From contig CAYWKJ010000005.1 of NCBI GenBank assembly GCA_964459205.1, forward strand, positions 1-46,329: DNA of 46,329 bases, in the 5' to 3' direction. The position numbers were made by a program, and so were the translations under genes. The DNA comes from JABJMC01 sp964459205 (GTDB taxonomy: Bacteria; Patescibacteriota; Gracilibacteria; UBA1369; UBA12473). The notes under the pieces are model-generated. The model did not search any database. It saw nothing but the letters and a program-made list of their open reading frames with translations, and had not been told where the DNA came from. Shown piece by piece: positions 1 to 7,124 of the stretch (position 1 is its first letter; each line of letters starts with the position of its first letter).

Positions 1-18
1 TCGAAATTCATGTTGTTT

Positions 19-327
19 TTATATTTGTGACAAATCAGTTTTTAATTGTTCCTCTGCTTGTTTTTTCTCGAGTTCTTCTTCTTGGCGATGAGCTGATTCA
101 ATATCAATCATGCGTTGGTGCGCTGCTTCGGATTCTAGTTTTTGTATTTGAGAGATTTTTTCTTCTCCTTGTTGTATAAATTCCTGTTCATGGCGATTAA
201 GCTCTTCAATTAACTTTTGACGTAGTTCAGGCGGGTATTTGTCAGCTTTTGATAAAAAATAGTCTTTTTTTTCTTCGGTTAAAAGAAGTGTAGTTTTTAT
301 ATGATTTTTGAAGCCCTGAGAGTCCAT
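19..327 (-). CDS. Small Glu/Gln-rich coiled-coil protein, unknown function
   Basis: A 102-residue, highly charged protein that I do not recognise. From about residue 30 to the end it is almost continuous Glu/Gln/Lys/Arg with regularly spaced Leu/Ile, as expected of one long amphipathic helix or coiled coil. There is no signal peptide and no membrane segment. The ATG start is supported by a sigma70-like promoter at 353-381 that would give a leader of about 18 nt. There is no Shine-Dalgarno sequence. A long hairpin lies directly over the leader and start region. It is the last gene of a minus-strand run. It could be a structural or scaffolding protein; function unknown. Confidence 0.7.
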   Translation of the reverse strand: MDSQGFKNHIKTTLLLTEEKKDYFLSKADKYPPELRQKLIEELNRHEQEFIQQGEEKISQIQKLESEAAHQRMIDIESAHRQEEELEKKQAEEQLKTDLSQI

Positions 328-335
328 GAAAACAA

Positions 336-360
336 GGTATAAATATCTTATTATTATACC
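336..360 (-). promoter_or_regulatory. Hairpin in the leader of the small coiled-coil gene
   Basis: A perfect 7-bp inverted repeat (GGTATAA / TTATACC, 11-nt loop) extends outward by about six more pairs (AAAACA / TGTTTT) with one bulged base. A further AAGCCCT/AGGGCTT pair brackets the ATG. On the minus strand the structure covers the -10 box, leader and first codons. It may be an operator or a start-masking hairpin. On the plus strand it is followed by a T-run, so it could also be a terminator, but no plus-strand gene needs one. Confidence 0.45.
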
Positions 361-381
361 TGTTTTAGGGCTTTTTTACAA
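353..381 (-). promoter_or_regulatory. Sigma70-type promoter for the 19-327 gene
   Basis: Read on the minus strand, TTGTAA (376-381) and a perfect TATAAT (353-358) are separated by 17 nt. The predicted transcript start near 346 gives a leader of about 18 nt. Confidence 0.6.
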
Positions 382-398
382 TATGTTTGTATAGATAA

Positions 399-1064
399 CT
401 ACTTCTTAAAATCACAATCGTCTTTTTCGCATTTTTCAACATCTGTGAAATCTCTTAGTTTTTCCCATTTCTGGCGGAAATCTTTTGGGTCTAAGTAATC
501 GGCAAACTTATTGTACTGGGAATGAGGTTTGGTTAAGTGGGTGGCGTGTTTTACTGGGCACCAGAACCGCTCGGTTCGGCCAGAAATTTCAGTAGCGTAA
601 CGGAGTAAATTATTAAAATAACTGCAATAAAGACAGTTTAGTTTTTCAAACCAGTTAAGATAGGGGAGATGATGTCGATCATATATAAAATAGTCTTTTG
701 ATTTTACGCGCGGGATTCCGTAAACACGAAAACAGACCTGGTGATAAATTTCTAATCCGAAATGAAAAATTATTCCGGGAATAATCATTCCATAAATAAA
801 AGGCGCGCTTAAAAGATATTTGATTTTTAAAGGGAAAAAAGTTTTAACCCAGCTAAGTTTCCATAGTTTGAATTTGGCGCGTTTTTCCTTTAATTCTTTG
901 CGGATATTAACTTTGAAATCCATAGAATTCATGGCCCGATTAAAAGCGGCCATGATTTCGTCGCCCCACATGTCTAGTTTTTTGAGGTCTAAGCGGTTGG
1001 ATTTGAGGCTTTTTTGGGCTTTTTTTAGCCTTTTAACTAGATCTTTTGTGATTTTATTAATCAT
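399..1064 (-). CDS. Conserved hypothetical membrane-associated protein with Cys motif
   Basis: A 221-residue protein. The N-terminal 80 residues are strongly basic and probably helical. One hydrophobic segment follows (about 86-112), then a soluble C-terminal part with a Cys cluster: CLYC near residue 144, and a WCPVKHA motif about 25 residues later. The Cys/His spacing suggests a bound metal or disulfides, but I cannot name the family with confidence; similar Cys-motif proteins are annotated as hypothetical in other bacteria. ATG start. An extended -10 at 1117-1122 would give a leader of about 46 nt. It sits between the small coiled-coil gene and the carbonic anhydrase, all on the minus strand. 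The stop is TAG. Confidence 0.75.
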   Translation of the reverse strand: MINKITKDLVKRLKKAQKSLKSNRLDLKKLDMWGDEIMAAFNRAMNSMDFKVNIRKELKEKRAKFKLWKLSWVKTFFPLKIKYLLSAPFIYGMIIPGIIFHFGLEIYHQVCFRVYGIPRVKSKDYFIYDRHHLPYLNWFEKLNCLYCSYFNNLLRYATEISGRTERFWCPVKHATHLTKPHSQYNKFADYLDPKDFRQKWEKLRDFTDVEKCEKDDCDFKK

Positions 1065-1116
1065 GTCTGTGTTAGTTAATTGTAGCGGGGGTGTGGATTT
1101 TGAATTGTTTTAATTA

Positions 1117-1122
1117 AGTGTA
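1117..1122 (-). promoter_or_regulatory. Extended -10 promoter for the 399-1064 gene
   Basis: The minus strand reads TGTGGTACACT: a TGn extension before TACACT. This resembles the TGTGGTACAAT core found upstream of the two preceding minus-strand genes. No good -35 is visible. Confidence 0.45.
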
Positions 1123-1137
1123 CCACATGTGATGGGC

Positions 1138-1680
1138 TCATTCTTTTATTAGATATAGTAAATTGTCTTCGATTTGGTACATAAGTGGGGCAATAGTGAT
1201 TTTAGGATATTTTTGGCGTAATCGTTGGGCTTCATTAAGGGTGAATTCAATTTCATCGCCGATTTCAAACATGGGAGAGTAATGGTGAAAGTGTTTTTCG
1301 GCCTCTTCATGGCTCCAGCCAGCGTTTTCTGCCAAACCGCTGATAAATTGGGGTTTTTTAGATGTTAGGTCAGACATGCCACAGTGATTATGTCCGATTA
1401 AGGCGAGGTGTTGAATCCCGCCAACGCCAATGGCGTATGAGACTTTAAATTCACTATATTTTAAATTGGCACCGCCCGCGCGAATAACAAACGTAAAGTT
1501 TTTAGGGACATTTAGATGTTTGCGATTGTCCATGCACATGCCAACTAATAGTTGAGCTTTTGGATAAGATCCGTTTTGTAGGCCGAGATTGTGATATTCC
1601 AATAAACGACCAATAGGGTTGTCTTGATATTGGGGAGGAATATCATTTTTTGATGCTATGGGGATTAATTTGCTCAGCAA
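1138..1680 (-). CDS. Beta-class carbonic anhydrase-like protein
   Basis: Expected to interconvert CO2 and bicarbonate in the cytoplasm with a zinc ion. The 180-residue protein has the two hallmark motifs of beta-carbonic anhydrases: CMDNR at 49-53 (first Cys ligand plus the Asp/Arg dyad) and GHNHCG at 96-101 (His97 and Cys100 ligands). Length matches small bacterial members. The only start reaching the family N-terminus is a TTG, placed about 22 nt downstream of an extended -10. It is the only gene in the window ending in TGA; reading through would add eight residues before a TAA. It lies between the dipeptidase and the Cys-motif membrane protein. Confidence 0.85.
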   Translation of the reverse strand: MLSKLIPIASKNDIPPQYQDNPIGRLLEYHNLGLQNGSYPKAQLLVGMCMDNRKHLNVPKNFTFVIRAGGANLKYSEFKVSYAIGVGGIQHLALIGHNHCGMSDLTSKKPQFISGLAENAGWSHEEAEKHFHHYSPMFEIGDEIEFTLNEAQRLRQKYPKITIAPLMYQIEDNLLYLIKE

Positions 1681-1692
1681 AAAATTTGTGGT

Positions 1693-1724
1693 TAGAGTTT
1701 TCCAGATGATTGTACCACAAGTTG
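1693..1724 (-). repeat. 32-bp direct repeat, copy 1, carrying an extended -10
   Basis: Identical over 32 nt to 2590-2621, and similarity resumes (GAGGAGA) after a short gap. On the minus strand the core is TTGTGGTACAAT, an extended -10 (TGG-TACAAT, hexamer at 1709-1714). That would start transcription about 22 nt before the TTG of the carbonic anhydrase gene. Confidence 0.7.
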
Positions 1725-1743
1725 GGGTTGAGGAGATTTCGGA

Positions 1744-2523
1744 TTACCTCCTAGCTGCTTCTTTGACCGGGCCATAAATAGCAGGGGAGTTTCCGGTGAA
1801 GCCGGCCCAGCCTCGATCTCCATAGCAAAAGTGCCACCATTCTCCGGGATAATTCCACAATCCTTCTTCGGCCATTAGATCGCGAAGCTCAAGTCTGTTT
1901 TTGCGGGCTTGGCCGGTTATTGAAGGATGCTCAGTCATAGTTTCTGGTACGAAATCAGGGAAACCAGTTCCGTAATCAAGTTCCTCCCCTGAATTTAGTT
2001 CATAAATACATAAATCAACCGCTGCGCCAGTGCAATGAGGCGCTAGCTCAGTGGGGGCAACATATTTGTAGGAAAGTCTTTCAATTTCTTGTTCATCACC
2101 TGCTTTGACTAAATCAGGGCGTTCAGAGCGGACTCTGGCTTTAGCAGATTCTTGCAATTTTTCTTGAACATGAATTGGGCGTAGAGCGTAGAAAACTTTG
2201 AGGCCAAGGCCTTTTGGTATAAGTTTTTTTTGGATGCGTCTAAGTTTTTCAACAAGACCGTTTCTGGCTAGTGGGGGAATTTCTGCAGGATCTGAAACTT
2301 GACCCGGGATATCTTGAGGCATCCAAAGATGGGGGATGTCTGTTAAACAAGCCAGCGGCTCGCCGCAATCTTCGATTGGCACTTCGAGGCCTCTTAAGTT
2401 GTGTTCAACTAAATAAGCTTCGACTAACTGTTGAAAGGCAAGCGGCTCCATTTCAGTGGGATCTACCTCAAAAGGCGGTCTTCCTGGTGTGTGTGGACTA
2501 GGAGCTGGTGGCAAGCTAGGCAT
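1744..2523 (-). CDS. D-alanyl-D-alanine dipeptidase (VanX/DdpX-type, peptidase M15D)
   Basis: Cleaves the D-Ala-D-Ala dipeptide. The 259-residue protein carries the M15 zinc site: His163 and Asp170 in HCTGAAVDL, and the EWWHF motif with catalytic Glu228 and zinc ligand His231. The N-terminal 25 residues are Pro-rich and outside the family core. No clear signal peptide, so probably cytoplasmic. In other bacteria this family either confers glycopeptide resistance (with VanH/VanA) or recycles D-Ala; neither vanH nor vanA is nearby, so recycling or scavenging is more likely. A promoter at 2553-2581 supports the ATG start. Downstream is the carbonic anhydrase. Confidence 0.88.
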   Translation of the reverse strand: MPSLPPAPSPHTPGRPPFEVDPTEMEPLAFQQLVEAYLVEHNLRGLEVPIEDCGEPLACLTDIPHLWMPQDIPGQVSDPAEIPPLARNGLVEKLRRIQKKLIPKGLGLKVFYALRPIHVQEKLQESAKARVRSERPDLVKAGDEQEIERLSYKYVAPTELAPHCTGAAVDLCIYELNSGEELDYGTGFPDFVPETMTEHPSITGQARKNRLELRDLMAEEGLWNYPGEWWHFCYGDRGWAGFTGNSPAIYGPVKEAARR

Positions 2524-2552
2524 GTAAATATGGGTTTATAAAAAAGGACGTA

Positions 2553-2581
2553 AATATATTCCTTTTCAGAGTTTTGGTCAA
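2553..2581 (-). promoter_or_regulatory. Promoter of the dipeptidase gene
   Basis: On the minus strand, TTGACC (2576-2581) and TATATT (2553-2558) are spaced by 17 nt, predicting a leader of about 23 nt before the ATG at 2523. The second copy of the 32-bp repeat lies just upstream. Confidence 0.65.
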
Positions 2582-2589
2582 TATTGCCC

Positions 2590-2621
2590 TAGAGTTTTCC
2601 AGATGATTGTACCACAAGTTG
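2590..2621 (-). repeat. 32-bp direct repeat, copy 2
   Basis: Identical to 1693-1724. Here the embedded extended -10 (2606-2611) lies about 80 nt from the dipeptidase start, and a better promoter sits between. The copy may therefore act as a second promoter or an upstream control site. Confidence 0.65.
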
Positions 2622-2648
2622 AGGAGAAGGCTGTAAAAAGCTGAGCCG

Positions 2649-2996
2649 CTAATACCCTGTTATATGTGGTTGCGCGATGAGAATATCAAATATGAAATTA
2701 TTAATAACCATTAGAAGGAGCAGTAGATTGATTATTAAACTTAAAATTAATCCTTTTTTGTTTTCCCTTTTTTTAAATCCTATTCCAACGCAGGTTAATC
2801 CAAAGAGAGTTGCTAAAAAAACCACAATATTGTAAATGGATCTTTCAATAAAAAATATTGCATTCATTCTGGAAGACGAGTTCATTATTTCGTTCGGAAG
2901 TAACATAAAAATGAACATCACTCCAATTATCAAAGCATTAGCTATAAATGAAGAGAAAGACAGTGATAAAAAAGGATTTGTTTTGAAGAATTTCAT
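2649..2996 (-). CDS. Small integral membrane protein, unknown function
   Basis: A 115-residue hydrophobic protein with three or four predicted membrane segments (roughly residues 15-35, 48-70 and 83-108) and a short Lys-rich loop (KKRENKK) near residue 75 that should be cytoplasmic. No motif identifies a family. ATG start, TAG stop. A possible -10 (TGTAAT) lies only about a dozen nt upstream, so the mRNA may be nearly leaderless. Codon and base use are more AT-rich than in neighbouring genes. It sits between GAPDH and the dipeptidase on the same strand. Confidence 0.6.
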   Translation of the reverse strand: MKFFKTNPFLSLSFSSFIANALIIGVMFIFMLLPNEIMNSSSRMNAIFFIERSIYNIVVFLATLFGLTCVGIGFKKRENKKGLILSLIINLLLLLMVINNFIFDILIAQPHITGY

Positions 2997-3041
2997 ATTT
3001 GAGCGTAATTACATACAATTCGTTTCTGGACGAAGTGTTTT

Positions 3042-4034
3042 TTAAATCCTCCCAATCAAATCTACCATTCGGCAGGAATAACCCCATTCATTGTCATACC
3101 AGGATAGGATTTTGACCATATTGTCGCCAATGGACATAGTGGCGAGGCTGTCGACGATAGAGGAGTGGGGGTTGCCTTTGTAGTCGATGGAAACAAGTGG
3201 TTTTTCGGAGTAGCCGAGGATGCCTTTGAGTGGGCCGTCGGCGGCGGCTTTGAAGGCCGCGTTAACAGATTCAGCTGTGGCTGGCTTGTTGAGGGTTACA
3301 ACTAAGTCTACAACCGATACGGTGGGGGTTGGGACGCGTAAAGACATGCCGTTCAGCTTGCCATCAAGTTCTGGTAGAACCATGGCTACGGCTTTGGCGG
3401 CACCAGTCGTGGTGGGGATCATAGAAAGGGCGGCGGCGCGAGCGCGGCGTAAGTCTTTGTGCGGTAAATCTAGGATGCGTTGGTCGTTAGTGTAAGCGTG
3501 GGTGGTGGTCATAAGGCCGTGTTCGATTCCGAATTTCTCGTGCAGCACCTTAGCAACTGGCGCGAGGCAGTTAGTGGTGCAGGAAGCGTTGGAGATTAGG
3601 TGGTGGTTGTCGGGGTCGTATTGATCGTCATTTACTCCGAGAACAACCGTAAAATCAAGGTCTTGGCCCGGGGCGCTGACAGCCACTTTTTTAGCGCCGG
3701 CTGTGATGTGTTTTTGGGCGCCCTCACGACTGCGGAAAAATCCAGTAGATTCGATTACTACATCGATATTTTCTTCTTTCCAGGGTAGTTTTTCAGGATC
3801 ACGTTCGGAGAGAACGCGGATTTCCTGGCCATTTACAATTAATTTGTCGCCTTTTACTTGGATATCAGCGTCAAGAACGCCGTACATGGAATCATATTCC
3901 AGTAAATGAGCAAGAGTTTCTAAATCACCCAAATCATTAATAGCAACGATTTCACAAGTTTCTTTCTTTAAATTGGCACGAAAAACATTCCGGCCGATTC
4001 GGCCGAATCCATTAATAGCTACGCGTGGTTTCAT
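3042..4034 (-). CDS. gapA: Glyceraldehyde-3-phosphate dehydrogenase, NAD-type
   Basis: Glycolytic enzyme oxidising glyceraldehyde 3-phosphate to 1,3-bisphosphoglycerate. The 330-residue protein is full length. It has the Rossmann motif INGFGRIGR at 7-15, the catalytic SNASCTTNC with Cys152, the partner His179 in TTHAYT, and the C-terminal WYDNEWGYS. Asp34 after the second beta strand (AINDLGD) is the usual NAD-selecting residue. It is divergent from tsaC with overlapping AT-rich promoters in the 49-nt gap. A second GAPDH in the window (9646-10647) differs at the cofactor position, suggesting division of labour. Confidence 0.96.
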   Translation of the reverse strand: MKPRVAINGFGRIGRNVFRANLKKETCEIVAINDLGDLETLAHLLEYDSMYGVLDADIQVKGDKLIVNGQEIRVLSERDPEKLPWKEENIDVVIESTGFFRSREGAQKHITAGAKKVAVSAPGQDLDFTVVLGVNDDQYDPDNHHLISNASCTTNCLAPVAKVLHEKFGIEHGLMTTTHAYTNDQRILDLPHKDLRRARAAALSMIPTTTGAAKAVAMVLPELDGKLNGMSLRVPTPTVSVVDLVVTLNKPATAESVNAAFKAAADGPLKGILGYSEKPLVSIDYKGNPHSSIVDSLATMSIGDNMVKILSWYDNEWGYSCRMVDLIGRI

Positions 4035-4063
4035 AATTGCAAAAATTAGGAGTAAGCAGCGGC

Positions 4064-4079
4064 ATTATAATGGTATAAT
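4064..4079. promoter_or_regulatory. Overlapping divergent -10 boxes of gapA and tsaC
   Basis: The plus strand has TGG-TATAAT (4071-4079), with TATAAT only 4 nt before the first tsaC ATG, implying a leaderless mRNA. The minus strand has TATAAT (4064-4069) pointing at gapA, with a predicted leader near 23 nt. The two -10 boxes overlap, so the promoters should compete. Confidence 0.55.
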
Positions 4080-4083
4080 TAAT

Positions 4084-4698
4084 ATGATGAAAGTCCTTAC
4101 TATTGATCCCTACAATTTTAATCTGGAAGATATCCAGCAGGCTGCTCGTGTTTTGATGAACAGCGGCGTGGTTGGGCACCCCACAGATACTTGTTATGGC
4201 TTAGCAGCTAGTATTAATGATAAGAAGGCAATTAAGCACCTTTATGAAATTAAGAAGATGCCTTTGGATAAGCCAGTAAGTGTTTTGGTGCGATCATTGG
4301 AGGAGGCTGAGAAATATGGGGAGTTTTGTGAACTGGCGTTGCGAATGGCCGCTGAGTTTTGGCCAGGTCCTCTTACTCTTGTAGTGCCGCGCAAAGAAGC
4401 CTTGCCAAAGTTTTTAAATCCCGGAGCAGAGTTTGTAGGGTTGAGAGTAATTGATGAGCCAGTTTCGGTGGCACTTTTAAATGCTTTGGGCGGGCCCGTG
4501 ACTACTACAAGCGCTAATTTGCATCAAAAGCCAACCCCTTTTGAGATTTCCAAAATAACAGCTGCGCCAGATTTAATTTTGGATGTGGGTAAGATTGTAG
4601 AACACGAAAAGCCTTCTACTGTTATTAAAGTGGAAAATGAACGTGCAACCACTTTGCGTCAGGGGGATTTATTTGAGTTATACCGGAGTTTTAGATAA
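4084..4698 (+). CDS. tsaC: Threonylcarbamoyl-AMP synthase (TsaC/Sua5/YrdC)
   Basis: Makes L-threonylcarbamoyl-AMP from threonine, bicarbonate and ATP for the t6A37 tRNA modification. The 204-residue protein spans a full YrdC domain: GHPTDTCYGL at about residues 31-40, the KKMPLDKP segment, the WPGPLTLV motif, and TTTSAN near residue 140. No C-terminal Sua5 domain, so the short TsaC form. The open frame extends upstream into the divergent gapA gene, but TATAAT at 4074-4079 sits just before ATGATG at 4084. I chose this start, which fits the family N-terminus and implies leaderless translation. The 3' end overlaps the convergent membrane gene by 8 nt. Confidence 0.92.
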   Translation: MMKVLTIDPYNFNLEDIQQAARVLMNSGVVGHPTDTCYGLAASINDKKAIKHLYEIKKMPLDKPVSVLVRSLEEAEKYGEFCELALRMAAEFWPGPLTLVVPRKEALPKFLNPGAEFVGLRVIDEPVSVALLNALGGPVTTTSANLHQKPTPFEISKITAAPDLILDVGKIVEHEKPSTVIKVENERATTLRQGDLFELYRSFR

Positions 4699-5182
4699 AG
4701 CTAATTAGAGCGTGAATAATAGCGGTAATTGATTCAAATCCGAGTGTTACTAGCGTACCAGCACAGATTACACCAATACTAATAAGCCCTAAGGCTGGCC
4801 AGAATTTTACGCCAAAGAGAAAAGCAGCTAAAGATCCGGTCCAGGCACCAGTAACAGGTAAGGGAATGGCAACAAAAGTTATTAGAGCTAAGGCCCCAAT
4901 TTCATTAAACTTAGCAGAGTGTTTATGGCGTGTTTTATGGAATAATTTAGTAAGCCAGCGATTAAAGAATCTAGAGTGTTTCATCAAAAAAGTTGTCACT
5001 GGATCTAAAAATTTAAGGAGTATAGCCACAATTAAAATATTTCCAGTGGCTGACCATAAAAAAGCTTCCCAAAGAGGCATTTCAAATACACCAAGAGCAA
5101 TTGGCAGAGCGCCACGGATTTCTAGAATTGGAAGGGCTCCAATCCCAATGGTCAATAGAATATTTATAAGGTGTGATTCCAT
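4691..5182 (-). CDS. Small multidrug export-type membrane protein (PF06695-like)
   Basis: A 163-residue polytopic membrane protein resembling the small multidrug export family. The LEIRGALPIALG motif near residues 20-31 and AIPLPVTGAWTGSLAA near 105-120 are characteristic. About four membrane segments, with a basic loop (KLFHKTRHKHSAK) between the second and third. The substrate is not known; the family name is historical. ATG start; an extended -10-like TGATACAAC ends about 10 nt upstream, so the leader is very short. Its stop lies inside the 3' end of tsaC, an 8-nt convergent overlap. Confidence 0.8.
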   Translation of the reverse strand: MESHLINILLTIGIGALPILEIRGALPIALGVFEMPLWEAFLWSATGNILIVAILLKFLDPVTTFLMKHSRFFNRWLTKLFHKTRHKHSAKFNEIGALALITFVAIPLPVTGAWTGSLAAFLFGVKFWPALGLISIGVICAGTLVTLGFESITAIIHALISFI

Positions 5183-5231
5183 AACGTTACTTGTTGTATC
5201 ATGAAAAGAGAGAAAAGGGGTTGCGAAAAGT

Positions 5232-5259
5232 TTGACTTATCTTCCATATAATGTATAGT
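5232..5259 (+). promoter_or_regulatory. Promoter of the 5293-5928 gene
   Basis: TTGACT (5232-5237), 16-nt spacer, TATAGT (5254-5259). Predicted leader about 27 nt to the GTG start. Confidence 0.65.
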
Positions 5260-5292
5260 CTAGGTGAATTTTAATTAACCTAAATAAGGCTC

Positions 5293-5928
5293 GTGACACC
5301 AATAGCATTTTCAAGAAGAGGTCCGCAGCGCCATAGCTCTAGTAGTTCTAGAATGGAGGAGGTAGATGGCCGATCTTTAAGGGCGGGGGGGCTTGGTTCT
5401 TCGTCAGCTTTGCAAAGAAGGGGTTTGCCGCCAAATCATCAGGTTGCGCGTCGTCAATTGACAAGAGGAGGAAGGCAATTGGGGGTGCATTCTAGGGGAC
5501 TGGCTGTAGAGTCAGCTCCTTTTCAAAGGGAGATAGCGGTAGGAGGAATAGAGCATCGAACAGCTATAACTGTGGGGGCTTTAAGGAGTTGGTGCCGACG
5601 TTTAAATGAACTACCTGCAGGTCAGACTAGAGAGCAAGTAGCTGACCTATTGAGAAACGTAATGGTAATGGATATTGCTAGGAGAAGCTCAAGGCCGCCG
5701 CGTAATGTGCAAGAGTTAATGGGGGAGACGGTTGATATTGAGCTTGCAGGATCTGCGGGTTTACATCTTAAGGATGATGATGTTTTGTGTGTTGACTCTC
5801 AAGGGTTAATTGAAAGAGCTTTAGTTACTGAGGCTAATGAGGAAGTTACAATAGTTCTTAATAGGTGGTTGGCAGATAATTTTGACCCTGACACACCTGA
5901 GAGCCGGCAAGATAATGCTGCAGCCTAA
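5293..5928 (+). CDS. Unrecognised 211-residue protein with basic Arg/Ser-rich N-terminus
   Basis: I do not recognise this protein. Residues 1-70 are rich in Arg, Ser and Gly and look disordered and basic. Residues 85-200 look folded, with two likely helices (around ALRSWCRRLNEL and EQVADLLRNVMVMDIA) and an acidic C-terminus. No membrane segment or signal peptide. The GTG start at 5293 is supported by a promoter 34 nt upstream, and a good terminator follows at 5977-6000, so it is probably a single-gene transcript. A basic N-terminus with an acidic C-terminus would fit a nucleic-acid-binding protein, but that is a guess. Confidence 0.7.
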   Translation: MTPIAFSRRGPQRHSSSSSRMEEVDGRSLRAGGLGSSSALQRRGLPPNHQVARRQLTRGGRQLGVHSRGLAVESAPFQREIAVGGIEHRTAITVGALRSWCRRLNELPAGQTREQVADLLRNVMVMDIARRSSRPPRNVQELMGETVDIELAGSAGLHLKDDDVLCVDSQGLIERALVTEANEEVTIVLNRWLADNFDPDTPESRQDNAAA

Positions 5929-5976
5929 TTAAAATAGTTTTTGTAGATGTGGCAATAAAATTTAGAAAGTAGTTTT

Positions 5977-6000
5977 AAATGGCTTAGATAAGCCATTTTT
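5977..6000 (+). terminator. Rho-independent terminator after the 5293-5928 gene
   Basis: Perfect 9-bp stem AAATGGCTT / AAGCCATTT with an AGAT loop, running into a T-tract. The rest of 5929-6178 holds only the rsmH promoter region. Confidence 0.8.
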
Positions 6001-6132
6001 AGGTTAAATAGGTGGGTTTTTGTATACAAAATTTGAACTATTTTGATAGAATCATAGGTTTTTTTTGGTTTTGACCGTTGACAAGGGGGAATCTCTACCT
6101 TAAATTTGGGATTACAAGAGCGTTCAAAAAAA

Positions 6133-6170
6133 TTATACACAAGTTGTACACAAGTTTTGAACATTATAAG
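6133..6170 (+). promoter_or_regulatory. rsmH promoter region with two DnaA-box-like repeats
   Basis: TTATACACA (6133-6141) and TTGTACACA (6144-6152) are tandem, and the decamer TACACAAGTT repeats with an 11-nt period. TATAAG at 6165-6170 is the likely -10, placing the transcript start within a few nt of the GTG at 6179. The first nonamer fits the DnaA-box consensus TTWTNCACA and the second differs at one position. Confidence 0.4.
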
Positions 6171-6178
6171 AAGAAAAC

Positions 6179-7105
6179 GTGAACCACAAACCTGTTCTTT
6201 TACACAAAACGATTGAATTCCTTCATCTGAAGGAAGGCGCACTAATAGTTGATGGAACTTTAGGTCTTGGTGGCCATGGAAAAGTCATCCTAAAAGCGAT
6301 TGGAGAGGCTGGTAAATATTTTGGTTTTGACCTCGACGAAGAGAATCTTTCCGAAGCTAAAAAGCGCCTAAAAGAATTTACGAAACAGACAACTTTTTTT
6401 CATTCAAATTTTGTTCATTGTCATGATCGGCTTAAAGAAATAGGGGTGTCCCACGTTGATGGGATTCTCCTGGATCTTGGACTTTCTTCTCCGCATATTG
6501 ATGATTCCGCTCGTGGGTTCTCGGTGGGGGAAGAGGGGCCGCTGGATATGAGGTTTGATAGAAGTACTGATGACCTTACAGCGGCGCAAATAGTAAACAC
6601 CTGGCCTGAAAGTGATCTTAAAAAGATTATCTATGAGTATGGCGAGGAGCGTTATGCCCCTAAAATTGCTCGATTAATAGTTGAGCAAAGAAAGTCTGAA
6701 CCCTTTACCACCACGACACAGCTTGTTGATCTGATAGAAACTTTTATGAAGTCTTCTGGGGATCGACGTCGGGTGGCCACTAGGCTGTTTCAAGCTTTAC
6801 GAATTGCTGTTAATTACGAACTAGAGGTTCTAGAGGAAGCGTTGCCCTCCCTGCTTTCTCTCCTCAATCCTAACGGCTGTCTGGTGGTTATCTCCTATCA
6901 CTCACTCGAAGATAGGATGGTAAAAAGAGCATTTAAAAAGGCGGCTCGAACCTGTGTTTGTCCGCCAGAAGTGATGCGTTGTGAATGCTCAGGTGAAGCC
7001 TCGTTTAAAATCCTTACTAAAAAGCCGATTGTCCCTTCTGAGGAAGAAATTTCTGAAAATCCTCGGAGTAGAAGCGCAAAATTGCGTGCTATCCAAAAAA
7101 TCTAA
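6179..7105 (+). CDS. rsmH: 16S rRNA (cytosine1402-N4)-methyltransferase RsmH
   Basis: Methylates N4 of C1402 in the 16S rRNA decoding centre using SAM. The 308-residue protein matches the family: N-terminal HKPVLLHKTIEFL, the SAM motif VDGTLGLGGHGK at about 25-36, LDLGLSSPHID and DSARGFSVGEEGPLDMRFD around 97-125, and C-terminal SYHSLEDRMVK. GTG start at 6179, very close to the predicted transcription start. It heads a remnant of the division/cell-wall cluster: an FtsL-like gene follows, but ftsI, murE and mraY do not, and mraY is about 10 kb away on the other strand. Confidence 0.96.
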   Translation: MNHKPVLLHKTIEFLHLKEGALIVDGTLGLGGHGKVILKAIGEAGKYFGFDLDEENLSEAKKRLKEFTKQTTFFHSNFVHCHDRLKEIGVSHVDGILLDLGLSSPHIDDSARGFSVGEEGPLDMRFDRSTDDLTAAQIVNTWPESDLKKIIYEYGEERYAPKIARLIVEQRKSEPFTTTTQLVDLIETFMKSSGDRRRVATRLFQALRIAVNYELEVLEEALPSLLSLLNPNGCLVVISYHSLEDRMVKRAFKKAARTCVCPPEVMRCECSGEASFKILTKKPIVPSEEEISENPRSRSAKLRAIQKI

Positions 7106-7124
7106 CCTCCCTTACTCCCTCCCA

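Noticed and set aside
336..378. Hairpin plus T-run as a plus-strand terminator
   Set aside because: No plus-strand gene reads into it within the window; a transcript from outside the window cannot be excluded.
1138..1140. In-frame TGA read as glycine, tryptophan or selenocysteine in the carbonic anhydrase
   Set aside because: Read-through adds only eight residues not expected in the family, and the downstream sequence contains the next promoter. A single case cannot show recoding, and UGA is not used inside other genes.
3973..4083. Upstream extension of tsaC
   Set aside because: It would overlap the divergent gapA start and precede the tsaC -10 box; the family N-terminus begins at 4084.
5925..6242. 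A 105-codon minus-strand frame
   Set aside because: It covers the terminator after the 5293 gene and the rsmH promoter, has no family resemblance, and its composition follows the AT-rich gap.
6981..7124. Longer N-terminus for the FtsL-like gene
   Set aside because: It would overlap rsmH by about 125 nt in another frame and adds a basic stretch unlike FtsL.
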